DNA from: Onchocerca lupi
Lineage: Eukaryota; Nematoda; Chromadorea; Rhabditida; Onchocercidae
Direction: 5' to 3'
Assembly: GCA_028564675.1 (NCBI GenBank)
Contig: JAOVVO010000147.1
Location: 62,001 to 126,000 of the forward strand
DNA length: 64,000 bases
Part shown: piece after piece, positions 51,886-63,500 of the stretch
Numbering within the stretch: the first letter of the stretch is position 1
How the letters are laid out: each line of letters starts with the position of its first letter
Notes under the pieces: generated by a model
Told to the model about the DNA's origin: nothing
Seen by the model: the letters and a program-made list of their open reading frames with translations, nothing else
The model's database searches: none
Program-made: the position numbers and the translations under genes

Positions 51886-52037
51886 CGAGAAATGAAAAGT
51901 TTCAAGTGATATGAGGGATTTATTCTTATCAGTGAAGAAAGAAATGGAAAGTTTCAAGCGACATGAAAGATTATTCTTATCAATGAACGAGAAATGAAAA
52001 ATTTCAAGTGTTATGAGAGATTATTCTTATCAATGAA
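51886..52037. repeat. Three-copy tandem repeat, about 50-bp unit
   Basis: Copies at 51886-51936, 51937-51987 and 51988-52037. Each runs from GAGAAATGAAAAGTTTCAAG (or close variant) to ATTCTTATCAATGAA. Divergence between copies is modest. Confidence 0.85.
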
Positions 52038-52075
52038 TTACAATAGTATGAGATTAGATTATCGGCTTAAATGAA

Positions 52076-52225
52076 ATGATGAGTGTGAAAGATTCAGAAG
52101 AAGACGGGAACTGTGAACATCTGAGAAATGCTTGACTATTTTTAGATACTGGGACAAATGATACGAGCAAAATAGCTGATACTGAAGAAAAGGCAAATGA
52201 AGAAGATTATTTCGTTGATTTATAA
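52076..52225 (+). pseudogene. Acidic ORF interrupted by one in-frame UGA (readthrough candidate or relic)
   Basis: From ATG ATG at 52076 the frame reads MMSVKDSEEDGNCEHLRNA, meets TGA at 52133-52135, then continues in the same frame as LFLDTGTNDTSKIADTEEKA and ends EEDYFVDL before TAA. Composition is acidic and polar on both sides, unlike neighbouring non-coding frames. The stop is followed by CTA, the context known to favour UGA readthrough. Alternatives: a decayed small gene; a terminal exon starting after the TTTTAG at 52140-52145; or chance. Confidence 0.3.
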
Positions 52226-52664
52226 GCTCTACTTTTCATGTCCAAAATATTAATGAACTTAAAGCCTAGTTTAAATTGGCCATGAAAAGAATATAAGTTA
52301 ATAATTTATCATTTCTTCTCTTTCTTGTTTACATTTTTCATCATATATATGGTAAGCATTGAAGTATTACGGGATTAGAATTTCTAATCCATAACTTTGA
52401 TAATGATGTACTTTCTAGATGGTAATCAATGATAAGAGAAAAAACCTGAGATCTGAAAAAGACTCATACTATGACTTTTTAATTACTCGCGATAATTGAT
52501 AAGTTTTGTGATGAGCAATGATAATGAGTAAAGATTGTATTAACTATGATAAAAATGATCTGAAATATATGAAGAGCAATTTTGAATGCATTTCGATCAT
52601 GCGAACATAATACGATTAGGGTAAGTATTAATGTCATCATGTAACTGCCGATTTTGATAGTAGC

Positions 52665-52846
52665 AACTAATAGCAATGATATAATATCTAAAATTTCAAA
52701 AAGTATAATTGGAAATCAAATTTGATGACAATAATCGATGGCAGAAAAATGACTGTAATAATACTAACTGATAGCAGTGATATATTATCAGTTAAAAGTA
52801 GAAATGGAGATCAAATTTGATGGCAGTAATCGATGATAGAAAGAAA
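52665..52846. repeat. Diverged two-copy tandem repeat, about 99-bp period
   Basis: Copy 1 about 52665-52750, copy 2 about 52764-52846. They share AACTAATAGCAATGATATA / AACTGATAGCAGTGATATA, then ATCAAATTTGATG and AATCGATG blocks. Confidence 0.6.
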
Positions 52847-53230
52847 TGCGCATAACCACGAATGATTATTTTCATTGGACTTGATGAGATGTATAAATTA
52901 ATTAGAATGATGCAATGCTAAGCTAAAAAGAGAATTGGAAAAAGAAATAACTAGTTATGGTAAATGCTGAATTAGATTATTAATGAAGAAGAAGGAAATA
53001 TGCAAGAAAAAAAAAAAAGAGAAAACAAAATTATATGGTAAGAATCGATTTTGCTTTTCAAGAAATCAAAAGTTTTGAAAATAAAAAGGTAAACTAAGCT
53101 ACTATGCTGCATAAACTTTTTCGGTTCCATTTCTTTTTTTTTTTCCTTTTTTCATTTTTTCAACTTAAATTACTTTTGGAAAGATAGAAAATATTTTTAA
53201 TGAGAAATATTTTACCAAATTCCAGTTTAC

Positions 53231-53344
53231 CTTTTTAGTATGTCCAAAAGCGACAGTTCCACAAAATGAAAGATTTCTGAGACGATCGGCAATTGGAACT
53301 TTTCCGGAAACTCCCGGATTATTGGAAAATTTTCTCGTTGCCAT
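53231..53344 (-). CDS. Coding first exon, probable alternative 5' exon of hexokinase
   Basis: A clear initiating exon of 38 codons: ATG at 53344 opens MATRKFSNNPGVSGKVPIAD, continues RLRNLSFCGTVAFGHTKK, and ends exactly at an AAG|GTAAAC donor in phase 0. A TTTTTTCTTCAG acceptor lies 20 nt upstream of the ATG, as expected for a spliced-leader site. The next minus-strand exons with phase-0 entry belong to hexokinase (45601-45499), so this could replace the 45826-45707 exon as the N-terminus by splicing across about 7.6 kb. The sequence itself is not a recognised family, so it could instead start a separate gene. Confidence 0.5.
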
Positions 53345-53364
53345 ATTCTTTTGTCGTAATTTAC

Positions 53365-56300
53365 TGAAGAAAAAAAATTTTAGAAAATATAAGATTAAAT
53401 AGAAAACAACAAGTGCTAAAATATCAAATTAGCGCAAAACATATGTATTTCTATATTTTTCATATTATTTTTTGTTTTTCTGAACTTTTGAAAATAATTG
53501 TTTTTCATTTCCATTATTTCAGGCTGTATAAAAATTTCCTCTCTTATGAGCCTAATCTAAACTTAAAGAACGATAGCTCTAAAGTTTTGTTGTCATATGA
53601 TTTGCTTTTAGCACATTGAATTCGGTAACGAAATATTTTGAAGCCTAGTCTCTTTTCCCTGTTTTGAATACTTTTAAAGTTCAGCTTTTTTTATCTATTT
53701 TTCTCTAACCTATTTTCCGATCCTTTCTTTTTTTCAGTTAAGTTTATTTTCTAACAAAATTTAAAAAATTGAAAACTTTTCCGAATGAAAAACATTAAAT
53801 CCAAAAACTTCTGTTTCATTTCAAAAAATATCCAAGTGATAAGATTAATTTTCTACAATACATTAATTCTACATTGGGCCTTCCTGTCCATAAACTTTTC
53901 CCAACTATACATGTGAATAAGACCCTTTTGCGCCAAAGCAGTAAAAGAATAGCACGATATATGATGCATTGCATTGAAAAAGTTACTTAATGAGATATTG
54001 ACATACCTACTACTCAATTAAATTAACTTAATTGATTCAAATGAGTTTGACAGAACATACTAATCACATTGTAACAAAAATAAGCACCACTAAAGTCAAT
54101 AACAAACTTGTCCCTTTGACCTTTGCACTATTCTGGTCAGAGATAGAAATGCCTACTCTTCATTTATGTGCTATAAGACTATCTATCCGTCGCTATATAT
54201 GCAAGAAAGATCTCTGATTAGGGGAAATTGTTTATAGCTATGCAACCAGCATGGTTGTTTCCTCGCTCCTGTTTTATAAATCAATTCAATGCATATTAAA
54301 TGCATTATGATTTTGATGGCTATAGAAAATGACTAATTCATTATGAAGAAAAATATTGAAAAAAAATTCATTTTAACAAATTAATTTGTAACGATTCTTC
54401 TCTTATTGTTACTGTCGGAAAAATTCGAAAGATGTAATTATTGTGAACAAGAAGTGTTGCAGAGCGCGGCAAACATATTTATCATTTTGGCGGCAAACAT
54501 GTTTTATTTGTTTGTTAAACCCTTTGAAACTATCTTCGCGCTACTTAACCATTAAAATAATTACATCTTTTGAATTTTCCCGACGGTTATAGGAAAATTC
54601 TTATCAGTAAATTACTTGGCTTATTAAATATGCTAAAAATAGTCGGACAATTATTTGACTTCATCTTGGCTTAAATCTTGCTTACTTTAGATTATGAAAA
54701 AGGTGTTGCTCCGCTTCTCTTAATCATTTCAAATTATCATGCAAATAAATTAAACAATCAACAGATAGGCAGTAAACTAGGAATAAATGAATTAATCAAA
54801 TTAAAACAATCATATTAATGTTTTCGTTAAATCAATCACAAGTAAAGAAATAAATCATTATATTGGCCAATGTGATTGGAGGATTAAGAATGATGCAAAC
54901 CATTTATTCACTGACTACTTAATTTAATAATTGATCTATAAATGTACAATCTAATTACATCAATCAATAAATATACGATCTAATTACATCTTCTCTTTTA
55001 ATGAAATCATTTAACTTATGCTCATTTATCATTCTTTATAGCAGCAAATAAAATTTTTATGTAAAATCAAAATAACTCATATCATAAACCGTTCTTGACA
55101 TACTTCAAGTAGTGAATTAGAGAGGACAAGAATGACAAGATTATTCATTTTGACAAACAATTTGCATCAAATTTAAGAGATTCCTCTTGTTTAATGCTAG
55201 TCGAGATTATAAGAAGTTACATAAGTACAGAAGTATCTAGACAATAAGGATCAAAAAACTTTAAAATATAAATTTAAAATTTTAGTACATCGATTAAGTT
55301 AAGGACAATTTTACTTCCTTCAAAGTTCCTTTTCCTATCTTCCTCATTCATTACTTTGTATTAAGAATATTTATTAAGAATATTTTTGTCATTCATTACA
55401 TTGCATCAATTGAGAAATTCCAACATATATTTAATTTTTTATTTATGAAAATTTCCATTTTTTATCATTGAAAATTGTGCTATAAATTGAAAAATTTCGT
55501 TGTTACAAAAAGTTTTAAAAATGCATTTAAAAATTTTGCCAAAAATTCAAAAATTTGATGCAAATATCATCAATACAATAAAATGGCAAAACAAGAAAAA
55601 AAAAAAAAAAGAGAAAAAGAACAGGAAACGATCCATTCCGATCTTGGCTTATTGTGAAAGCATATACTTCTTTTGAAGCCTTCAATATTAGACTTGGCTC
55701 TCAGTTGGCAAAATATCCAATGAAATGTGGGATGTTACTTAAAAAAATCGATAGAATGTGTAATTGGCTTCTCTTCAGTTTCCCATGAGAACGAATTTTA
55801 GCCAAATAGAATGCTATATTTTGAATGCTGTCTGAGTAAATCTATTTACATAAATATTTTGCTTTTATTAATAAAAAAGCTTTCTCAGTTCGAAAATATA
55901 TATATATATATAAAAGCAATGAACCATAAAATAATAACTTTTGTCTACGTTTTTCACGGAAACAATCATGTTTTTATTGCTATTATCACAAAAAATTTCA
56001 TCATTTAAAATGATATCATGATTGAAATTTAGTTTAAAAAAAAAAAAAAAAATAAAAATTGAAAGAATTTGAAGAATAATGTGGCTGAAAGCTATCATCC
56101 AAACAGGTGTTGATAGTTTATTTGAAAAGAGTTGTAAAGTAGTAATGCTTAGTATCTAATATAACTTCCTCTCATTCTCGAAATCGATAACAACATTACT
56201 ACTGTCATTCATCCAACATTTCAATGTGTAAATAACTAACACAACAGGGCTGAGATTAGATTTCTGAAAAAAAAAAAAAAAAAAATTTAATAAAAAGATT

Positions 56301-59300
56301 GGAAATGAATTTCTCTATGCTAGCAGATTTTTTAATCAAAAAAATTGTTTTTAATTTCTTTTTTTTCTTTTTTTTAATATAAATGCTAATATGAAATTTT
56401 ATATAAATTATGAAGATTATAAGACATTAGAAAGAGATGATAAAGAAGATAATCTTATTCGTCTTTTGAAAAAAATAAAAAAATATTGAAAATGTTGGCA
56501 TGGAGAAATCCATATTTCCTTAATATTAGGAATTAACAAAACAATATGTGCTTTCTTAATTAAAATTCAAAATAACACAATTGCAAAATGTTTGAATTAA
56601 ATACCCGAATGAATCGATGAAATTGTGTAAATTTTTGAAAAAACGATGCTTTTTCTTGGAATTTAGCTAAGAGGTTGAAAAAAAAAAAAAAGAGGAAAAA
56701 AGAAAGAAAAAACATAAACAATACAAAACATCGATAGATTATTTGATGGATCGTTAAGTTATATCCAGGAAATGTTCTGATAAAAGTGATAAAACAAAAA
56801 AAAAAAAAAATTCTTTTAATATCAAAATAAATCGTTTCTCTAATATCAAAGTAATCCATTTTTGTAACAATTTTATCGATAATATGAATAATTTTAAAAA
56901 TAGAAATAATCCGAAAGATTAAAATTATTCATTGTAATCTTTTTTAATACAAGCATTAATTCAAGCAGTATTGCTTGAAATTCAAATTATACAAATGGAT
57001 TAATTTATCATATATTAATAATTAATTACAAAAGTAACTAAATTTATGAAAAAACGATGTTTTCCCTTTGGTTTTAGCTCAAAGATTGAAAGAAAAATAT
57101 ATAAACAAAAATGAATTAAATATCGAATTTTTTCGGATTTTTATTTCTTAGACTTTCATTTTTTTTTTTTAATTTTTTAAAATTAAATGCCGGACTTTTT
57201 TTTTATCCACATTTTTCAATTTATTTTTCAATCTTATTAAAAACGAAATCAAAAAGTGCGAAAAAAATTTTGAATTAGCCAGAAAGTATAAACTTCAAGA
57301 AAACTTCGAAAAGCCATAAAATTTGCATAAATATAAAATCAAATATGAAAAAAAAAAATGTTTGAAATGAATTTTTTAATAACATTTGATATTAGGTAGA
57401 TCAAATTACATTTGAAATTTAATCATATCAATATTGATATCAATTCTAAATGAATTTTAAAAACATGTAAATGATTAAAAAATTTTTGAAATATTATTAT
57501 TGGTCATCAATATTTGATCAAAAAAAAAAGAAAAAAAAATACAGAAAATATTATTATTGGTCGACAAATATCAAAAAAATCTCTTTTTTTTTTTTTAAAT
57601 AAAAACTTATTATTACAATAATTTCAAATTATCAAATTCATTCGATTTCATGACTTTAATTTGAATTTCAATGAAACGTCACATATACTAACAGACAGAA
57701 GACATATATACAGATGTACAAATATAAGTATAATTTACATCCATGCTATATGCTAAACAAATAATCATTGATCAATAATTATTTAGCAAAATTTTTCACC
57801 TAGACATGTAAAAATCCTATTGGAAAGTTTAAAAAAATTAAGTTTTTTATTGAAAAGTAAGACTTTTCACATATTCAAAATTAATTTTGGCCAAAAAATT
57901 TATTTCATTTTCATTTGAAGAAAATTTCTGGCTTTAAAGTTTGAAAAAAAAAAGTGAAAAAATTCTTTCTCTCTTTATTTAATTAATCATATTATGATTT
58001 AATTTAAAATTATTACACTAAAAAGTTAGCAATGGAAAAAATTTATTCGAAATTGCAAGCATTTTGAGGAAAATTATTTTGAAACTGCAAAAAAAGAAAA
58101 AAAAGAAAAAGCGAAAAAAAAAAAAAACAAAAGATAAAGCTTAGAAGATTTTATCGTAATACAACTTTTCTTTTTTTTTCTTTTCTCTTTCAACGTAGTG
58201 AAATTGATTTATTGATGTTTGTGATAGCATCACAGATATCAGAAGAGTTCTTTTAACATTGATTTCAATTTCATTTTACACTTCCAACCTGTCATCCATC
58301 AATTTCAAAAAAAAAAACCTTACTTCTTCCATTACTCTCTTCTCGATGAGATTATTCAAGCATAACAATTGTTGATTGGATAATTTTAAGATAACAGAGA
58401 AGAAAAATTTATCAAATGTTAATTTAATAATAAATTAAGCTTGAAATAATTTGTTTCTTCAATATTTCAAATTTTTTAACAAAATCATTTCGTTTTTTTT
58501 TTCTTTTGAAAAATTTCAAATTTTAAAATTTTCAACTTGAAAAATGAAAATTTTTTTATTAAAAAAAAAATATTCTTTGCTTATAGGCAACGATATTATC
58601 ATGATTGAATTAGTCAATTTATTGCTTTTTTCTTCTTTTCTTCAATTTCGAATTTTTTTCATTTTTAATGACAAATCAATAATTTATATACAGTAGAAAT
58701 TTTTTATTATTTGAAAGTAATTTTATTTCAAGATTTTTCAATATAAGGAAATTGATACAATGAAATTTTCCTCTTTTTTCTTTTTTTTTTTTTTTAAAAA
58801 TCTCGATTATTTATTAGAAAGAGAAGATAAAAATGGATCGAATTCTCGATCCATTTTTTTTTTTTTCTTAACCAAGGATAAGAAATTAAAGTAAAATCTT
58901 TCATCTTTCGATATTTTCATTTTATTTTTTACCTTTGTTTTGACAAATTTTCGGATAAAGTTAAAAAATGAATTTCCGCGGAATTTTTTTAAAATTCTTT
59001 TTCCGAGGAATTTTTCCAAAATTCTTTTTCATTTAATTAAAGATAAGAAGAAAAAAAAAAGAAAATGCCACACATTGGTTAAATGTATTTAGTCAATTAC
59101 ATTATAACAAATAAAAGTTCTTGCTTGCTGATTTTCATTTCATTTCTATCTTTCTCGGAAACTTCATTTATTCAACACAAAAAAAAAAAGAAAAAAAAAA
59201 GATCTTTTCCAATTTCTTCAGTGTTTAGTCATGATTGCTGTTAAAATGTGTAATAAAAAAAAAAAAAAAAAAGCTTTATAAAGCATATGTTTGAGAATTG

Positions 59301-59464
59301 TTAGAAAGAGATCGTAAAGTTAGAAACGAATTTGATGAAAAAATCGAATTCAATGAAATGTAAATATAAATTTCTATTGCTTTGTTGAAAATATCGTCAA
59401 GAAAATTCCTGACAATCTTTTTTCTTTTTTTTTTTTTTTTTTAATCAAGAATTTCTTGTTCCAG
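53365..59464. other. AT-rich region with few features
   Basis: Apart from the MITE-like element at 54410-54589, about 6 kb are dominated by A/T homopolymers. An ATG-less open frame at 55582-55788 has mixed composition but no splice signals. No gene was assembled. Confidence 0.45.
54410..54589. mobile_element. MITE-like element with 29-bp terminal inverted repeats
   Basis: Left TIR 54414-54442 (GTCGGAAAAATTCGAAAGAT, continuing GTAATTATT) pairs with right TIR 54556-54584 at 27 of 29 positions. TA dinucleotides flank both ends within one or two bases, consistent with Tc1/mariner-type insertion. The 113-bp interior contains GCGGCAAACAT twice (about 54467 and 54491) and no ORF. It is too small to encode a transposase, hence non-autonomous. 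Confidence 0.65.
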
Positions 59465-59646
59465 TAATCAATTTTGAAATATCGCAAGAGGTTGTAGGTA
59501 CATCCCTTCCAATTGCATTAACTGAAAAGAATGAATTTTATACAAATCTTCGTTCAGAACTACTTTATAGAATGTCTTATTTAAGGATTAGAAAAGTGAA
59601 ATTTGATTTGAAACTTCCATCTGGATGGCAAATGAACGCTTCATAA
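59465..59646 (+). CDS. Orphan terminal exon of an unidentified plus-strand gene
   Basis: A TTTCTTGTTCCAG acceptor precedes 182 nt open to a TAA at 59644-59646, entered in phase 1. The peptide is well mixed (NFEISQEVVGTSLPIALTEK, NEFYTNLRSELLYRMSYLRI, VKFDLKLPSGWQMNAS) and AATAAA follows at 59652, 6 nt past the stop. Acceptor, open frame, stop and poly(A) signal in register argue for a real last exon. The upstream exons were not found in the preceding 6 kb and the family is not recognised. It could be a pseudogene fragment. Confidence 0.5.
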
Positions 59647-60569
59647 ACTTCAATAAACGATTGTCAAGTTTATCGAAAAATGAATGAACGAAATTGTTCA
59701 ATTTTGTATAACGATCAATGAACTAATAACTCAAAATGCTTGCTTCATCAACATTATGAGATAGAATAATTTTCACCTCCTATTCTTCAGCATCTATATT
59801 TCTAACCAATATCATGCTTATATTAGCTCTAATTACTGAATTATATTGAATAAAAGAAAAAGAAGCTATATTCATTGACATAGTCTAAATTGACATGTGA
59901 TATAATGTAATTTAATATTTTGTGATATGATATTTTGCACTTGAAAATTAAAGCGCCTTTCTTGTCAATGGTTCTCAATTATTTCTAAATGATAATTTAC
60001 TTTTCCGTAAAATATATAGATGAGAAAGATAAGTTCAGTAATGAAATTTAAATATATTGACGAGACTGGCGTCATTCTTTATAACATTTCTTACAATTTG
60101 GTAATTGCAGATATAAAAACAATCACATTTATTAGTTTTTTTATTGCACCATTTCAAATAAATTTCGAAATTTCCTGAAGTTCTAATATAATATCAAGCA
60201 TAACAAAATCAACGACAATAACTTCGAATGGCAATAGGGAACGAATATAATAAATAAATTCCTCAAATTCAGCGATATTTCATTCCTAATTTGTGAATTA
60301 CGAAAGAGCAGTTATTTTCGCTCGTGCTTTTTTTCTTGCCCTCTTTGCTTTCAATCGCTGCGCTCTTGTTTGTTTCAAAATTTCCAATAATATTTTTTCC
60401 GGAGGAATATTATTGAACTTTACTTCAAGAAGTACGTAAAATCCTGGAAAAAATTGCTGCGAAAGTTTCTAAACCATACGGTGAACATAACAAAACACTG
60501 TTATGGCAGTGAATTTTCTCATCTCATAATATAAAAATCATAGAAGATTCTGACAGATTTGAAAAACAT

Positions 60570-63500
60570 TTAGAAAATCAACAAACGCTGAAACGAACCA
60601 GCTCGAGATAATTTTCTGCATGACACTGGCCTGAAACCCAATGCATTTAATTCCTGGAAAAATATATTATGTACACCATTGATCGCATACTGCAAAGCTT
60701 CTTCGTTGGATAAGTGTTCAATTTCTAGACGTGGTACCTCAACTCGACCACAGCTTAATTTTCCAACCTAAAAAATGAAATTAAATTTTGTTTGATAAGT
60801 ATACAAGAAAAATTTTAAATGTAAAAAACCTACCATTTCGAAACAAATTTGAAGATCTTTTTAAAATTTTTGATGATGCAGGCAACATTTTGTGGTTTAG
60901 AGAATAAATTCAAAATAGCTATTCCATTTAAACAGAATTTTGAAGAAATCAACAACTTTTCCATCCCATAAGGAGTTTTCATATGAAATGGATAACACAA
61001 CTACATCAGGGATAAAGCGATCGGAATAGTTTAAAGCACTGGTGAACTAAAAAAAACTTTAAAAAATCAAAGTTATCAAAAAGTATTACATTGATCATGA
61101 AGTCGATGTTAGCATCCGGATCTACTTGAGGCCAAGATTGTTCACTGATTTCTTTGTCCAACCGCACTGAATGACTATTCAGTGCAGGTACAGAACGTAA
61201 TGCAGCCCAATATTCAGCAGCCAAATGAGGTACGAATAACTGTAATAAAATTAAAATAAGTTACAGTTTCATTTAATGGTTCCAAAACAGTTCAAATGAA
61301 TTCAATATTTAAAACAAACATAATAATATGGACTGGAAAATCAAAAAAGAAAAAAGAAAAGAAAAAAATTCTATTGAAAAGGAAAAGAGAAAAGCTATCT
61401 TCGTTGACTTTGAGACAGAGCAAATAAGCTAAACTGCGGCATAAAAAACAAAAAAAAAACTCTAAAAATTGTGCTAAAAGTTAATTTTGAGAATCATCAT
61501 AATGTTGCAAAAAAACATGATCATCGACCACTATGACGGTTTTCCTCCAAATGTCACATTAAATTGTAAAAGCCATTTGGATAACTGTAAAAATATCAAT
61601 CTTGATACATCGGTAAAAAAAGAAAACTGAAATCCCAAACCTGCAACATTATCACCAATGCATGAACACATCGTTCAGCTTGTTCACTACGATGATATGT
61701 TCTAGCCGGAGTTTTCTAAAACAAAAATTAATATATCAAAGCATAACTCAAACCTACATAATGATAAATCTTTAGGAATGAGGCAGTAACGGAAATCAGT
61801 CATATATCAAGAATTTTCCTCACCTTTAAAAGCTTCACGAAAGCCTGCAGATGATCCACTGCAGTATTATGCAAATGTAAAACTTCTATAACCATAGAGA
61901 TCTAAACATAAATTGTCAATAGGAGAAACAAGTATTCTTTTCTCAGAAAAGTTCAAGATTGTTTTAAAAAAAAAGAACGAAAAAATTTCTTCGTTGGTTT
62001 TTTTTTTTTTGAACTCTTTGAAAAAACAAAATTCCAATCTGAGCATGTATTTCGTCCTTTACAATTTTTAATTAGAATGAAAAATAAGCTATAAACTTAC
62101 ATTACGAACAAAGAAATTATAGATAGTACGATATCTTTTTTCTTCTTCAATGTCCAATGGTTCAGGTAAAGTTGAAATTGCAAGTGCACGTTGTTCTACA
62201 TAAAAGCTAACGACATCAGAAGTTCGTTCCATAAACTTGAAAAGACCTTTTAATTCTGAAATGATATTTAAAAAAAGTGAAAGTGGTAATAATATGCAGT
62301 TTGATTAACATCTAATACTTTATGTATATTAGTGAACAAACTCCCATCGAAACTGATTGCATATTATAGAACTGCAGCTAATCTATTTTCATGATTCCAT
62401 AATTGGGTAATGTTTTATAATTTATCTTTTTGATTGTGTTCGTTTTTCATATTTGTAGTATTATTTCAATATGTATTTGTAATAGATTTCAGCATGGCTA
62501 GAATAAATTGGAATTCCAAACGAAATAAAGATATACCTGTATCTCCCCAATTGATAGGTTCTCTTGGTGCAGCTTCATTCAACAACTGCAAACGAGTTAA
62601 ATCGATTCCTTTCATTTTCAATACATTTAATGGATCGACACCATTATGCTTTGATTTTGACATCTTCTCAAATTGTGTAATCACCGTACAGCCATCTTTT
62701 TTTACGATAAAACCATTTCCTGCGTAATTATATCACTAGTTTAGTTTAGCTATGTCACTGGAAGAAATCGAAAGATAATCACAAATTGAGGTCCTATTAC
62801 AGATTTAGTTTTACAAGAATAATAAATATATAAGTTCTAATCACCAGTAATGAGGATTCTCAAATCCACATAAAGCAATCATAAAACAAATCTCTTAATC
62901 GCAGCCTTGTCTTATCAGTCTTTTTCAAATTTTAGGTAATGTTTTCGCCGAATTTTGACATTATTAATGAGGGTTTCAAATGGAAATCCATAAAGGAGGA
63001 TTCTAATAATGATCTTGATTAGTAACGCTCCTGGAATAAATTTAACAATTCTACCTGTTTGCACAATATCATCTTCTTTAAGATACTTTCCGCTATCGCT
63101 CCTTTTAAAAGTTCGACTACATACGATTCCTTGCGGTAATAAACGATCAAAGGGTTCCTGCACAGATGATACTCCAATATCATATAAGAAATACGATATG
63201 AATCGGGCAAAAAATAAATGCAATGCAGCTGCAATTACTAGCATTTATAAATGAAAATTATATAAGACACGAGTCAGATATTAGTAAATAATATATACAT
63301 ATCTATGAGTAAAGCAATCTGATTTAGGAGAACAAAATGAAATAATACCGTGTTCTATTCCACCCACATAAACATCAACTGGCATATCTACAAGTTTCTT
63401 TTTTGAGATCAATTCAGTATCGTTCATGGGATCGAGAAATCTGCAAAATTCTTACATATGTTCACAATAACATCAAGATTGATTCCAATACAATAAATTT

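Larger units (their letters stand above)
45895..53230. other. Long AT-rich region upstream of hexokinase exon
   Basis: Either intergenic or the large first intron of a longer hexokinase transcript starting at 53344. Most is featureless AT-rich DNA. The 51.0-51.9 kb stretch is GC-richer, with overlapping open frames and CA/GA/GCAGT repeats, and could be a promoter region. Tandem repeats and a UGA-interrupted ORF are listed separately. Confidence 0.45.

Noticed and set aside
51093..51905. Three overlapping minus-strand ORFs of 118-148 residues
   Set aside because: They lie in different frames of the same GC-richer, repeat-containing stretch and include CTGCA-repeat translation (His-Cys-Thr-Ala-Leu). 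This is lack of stops from composition, not coding.
55582..55788. ATG-less open frame of about 68 codons with mixed composition
   Set aside because: No acceptor, donor or poly(A) signal in register and no recognised motif; it starts in an A tract.
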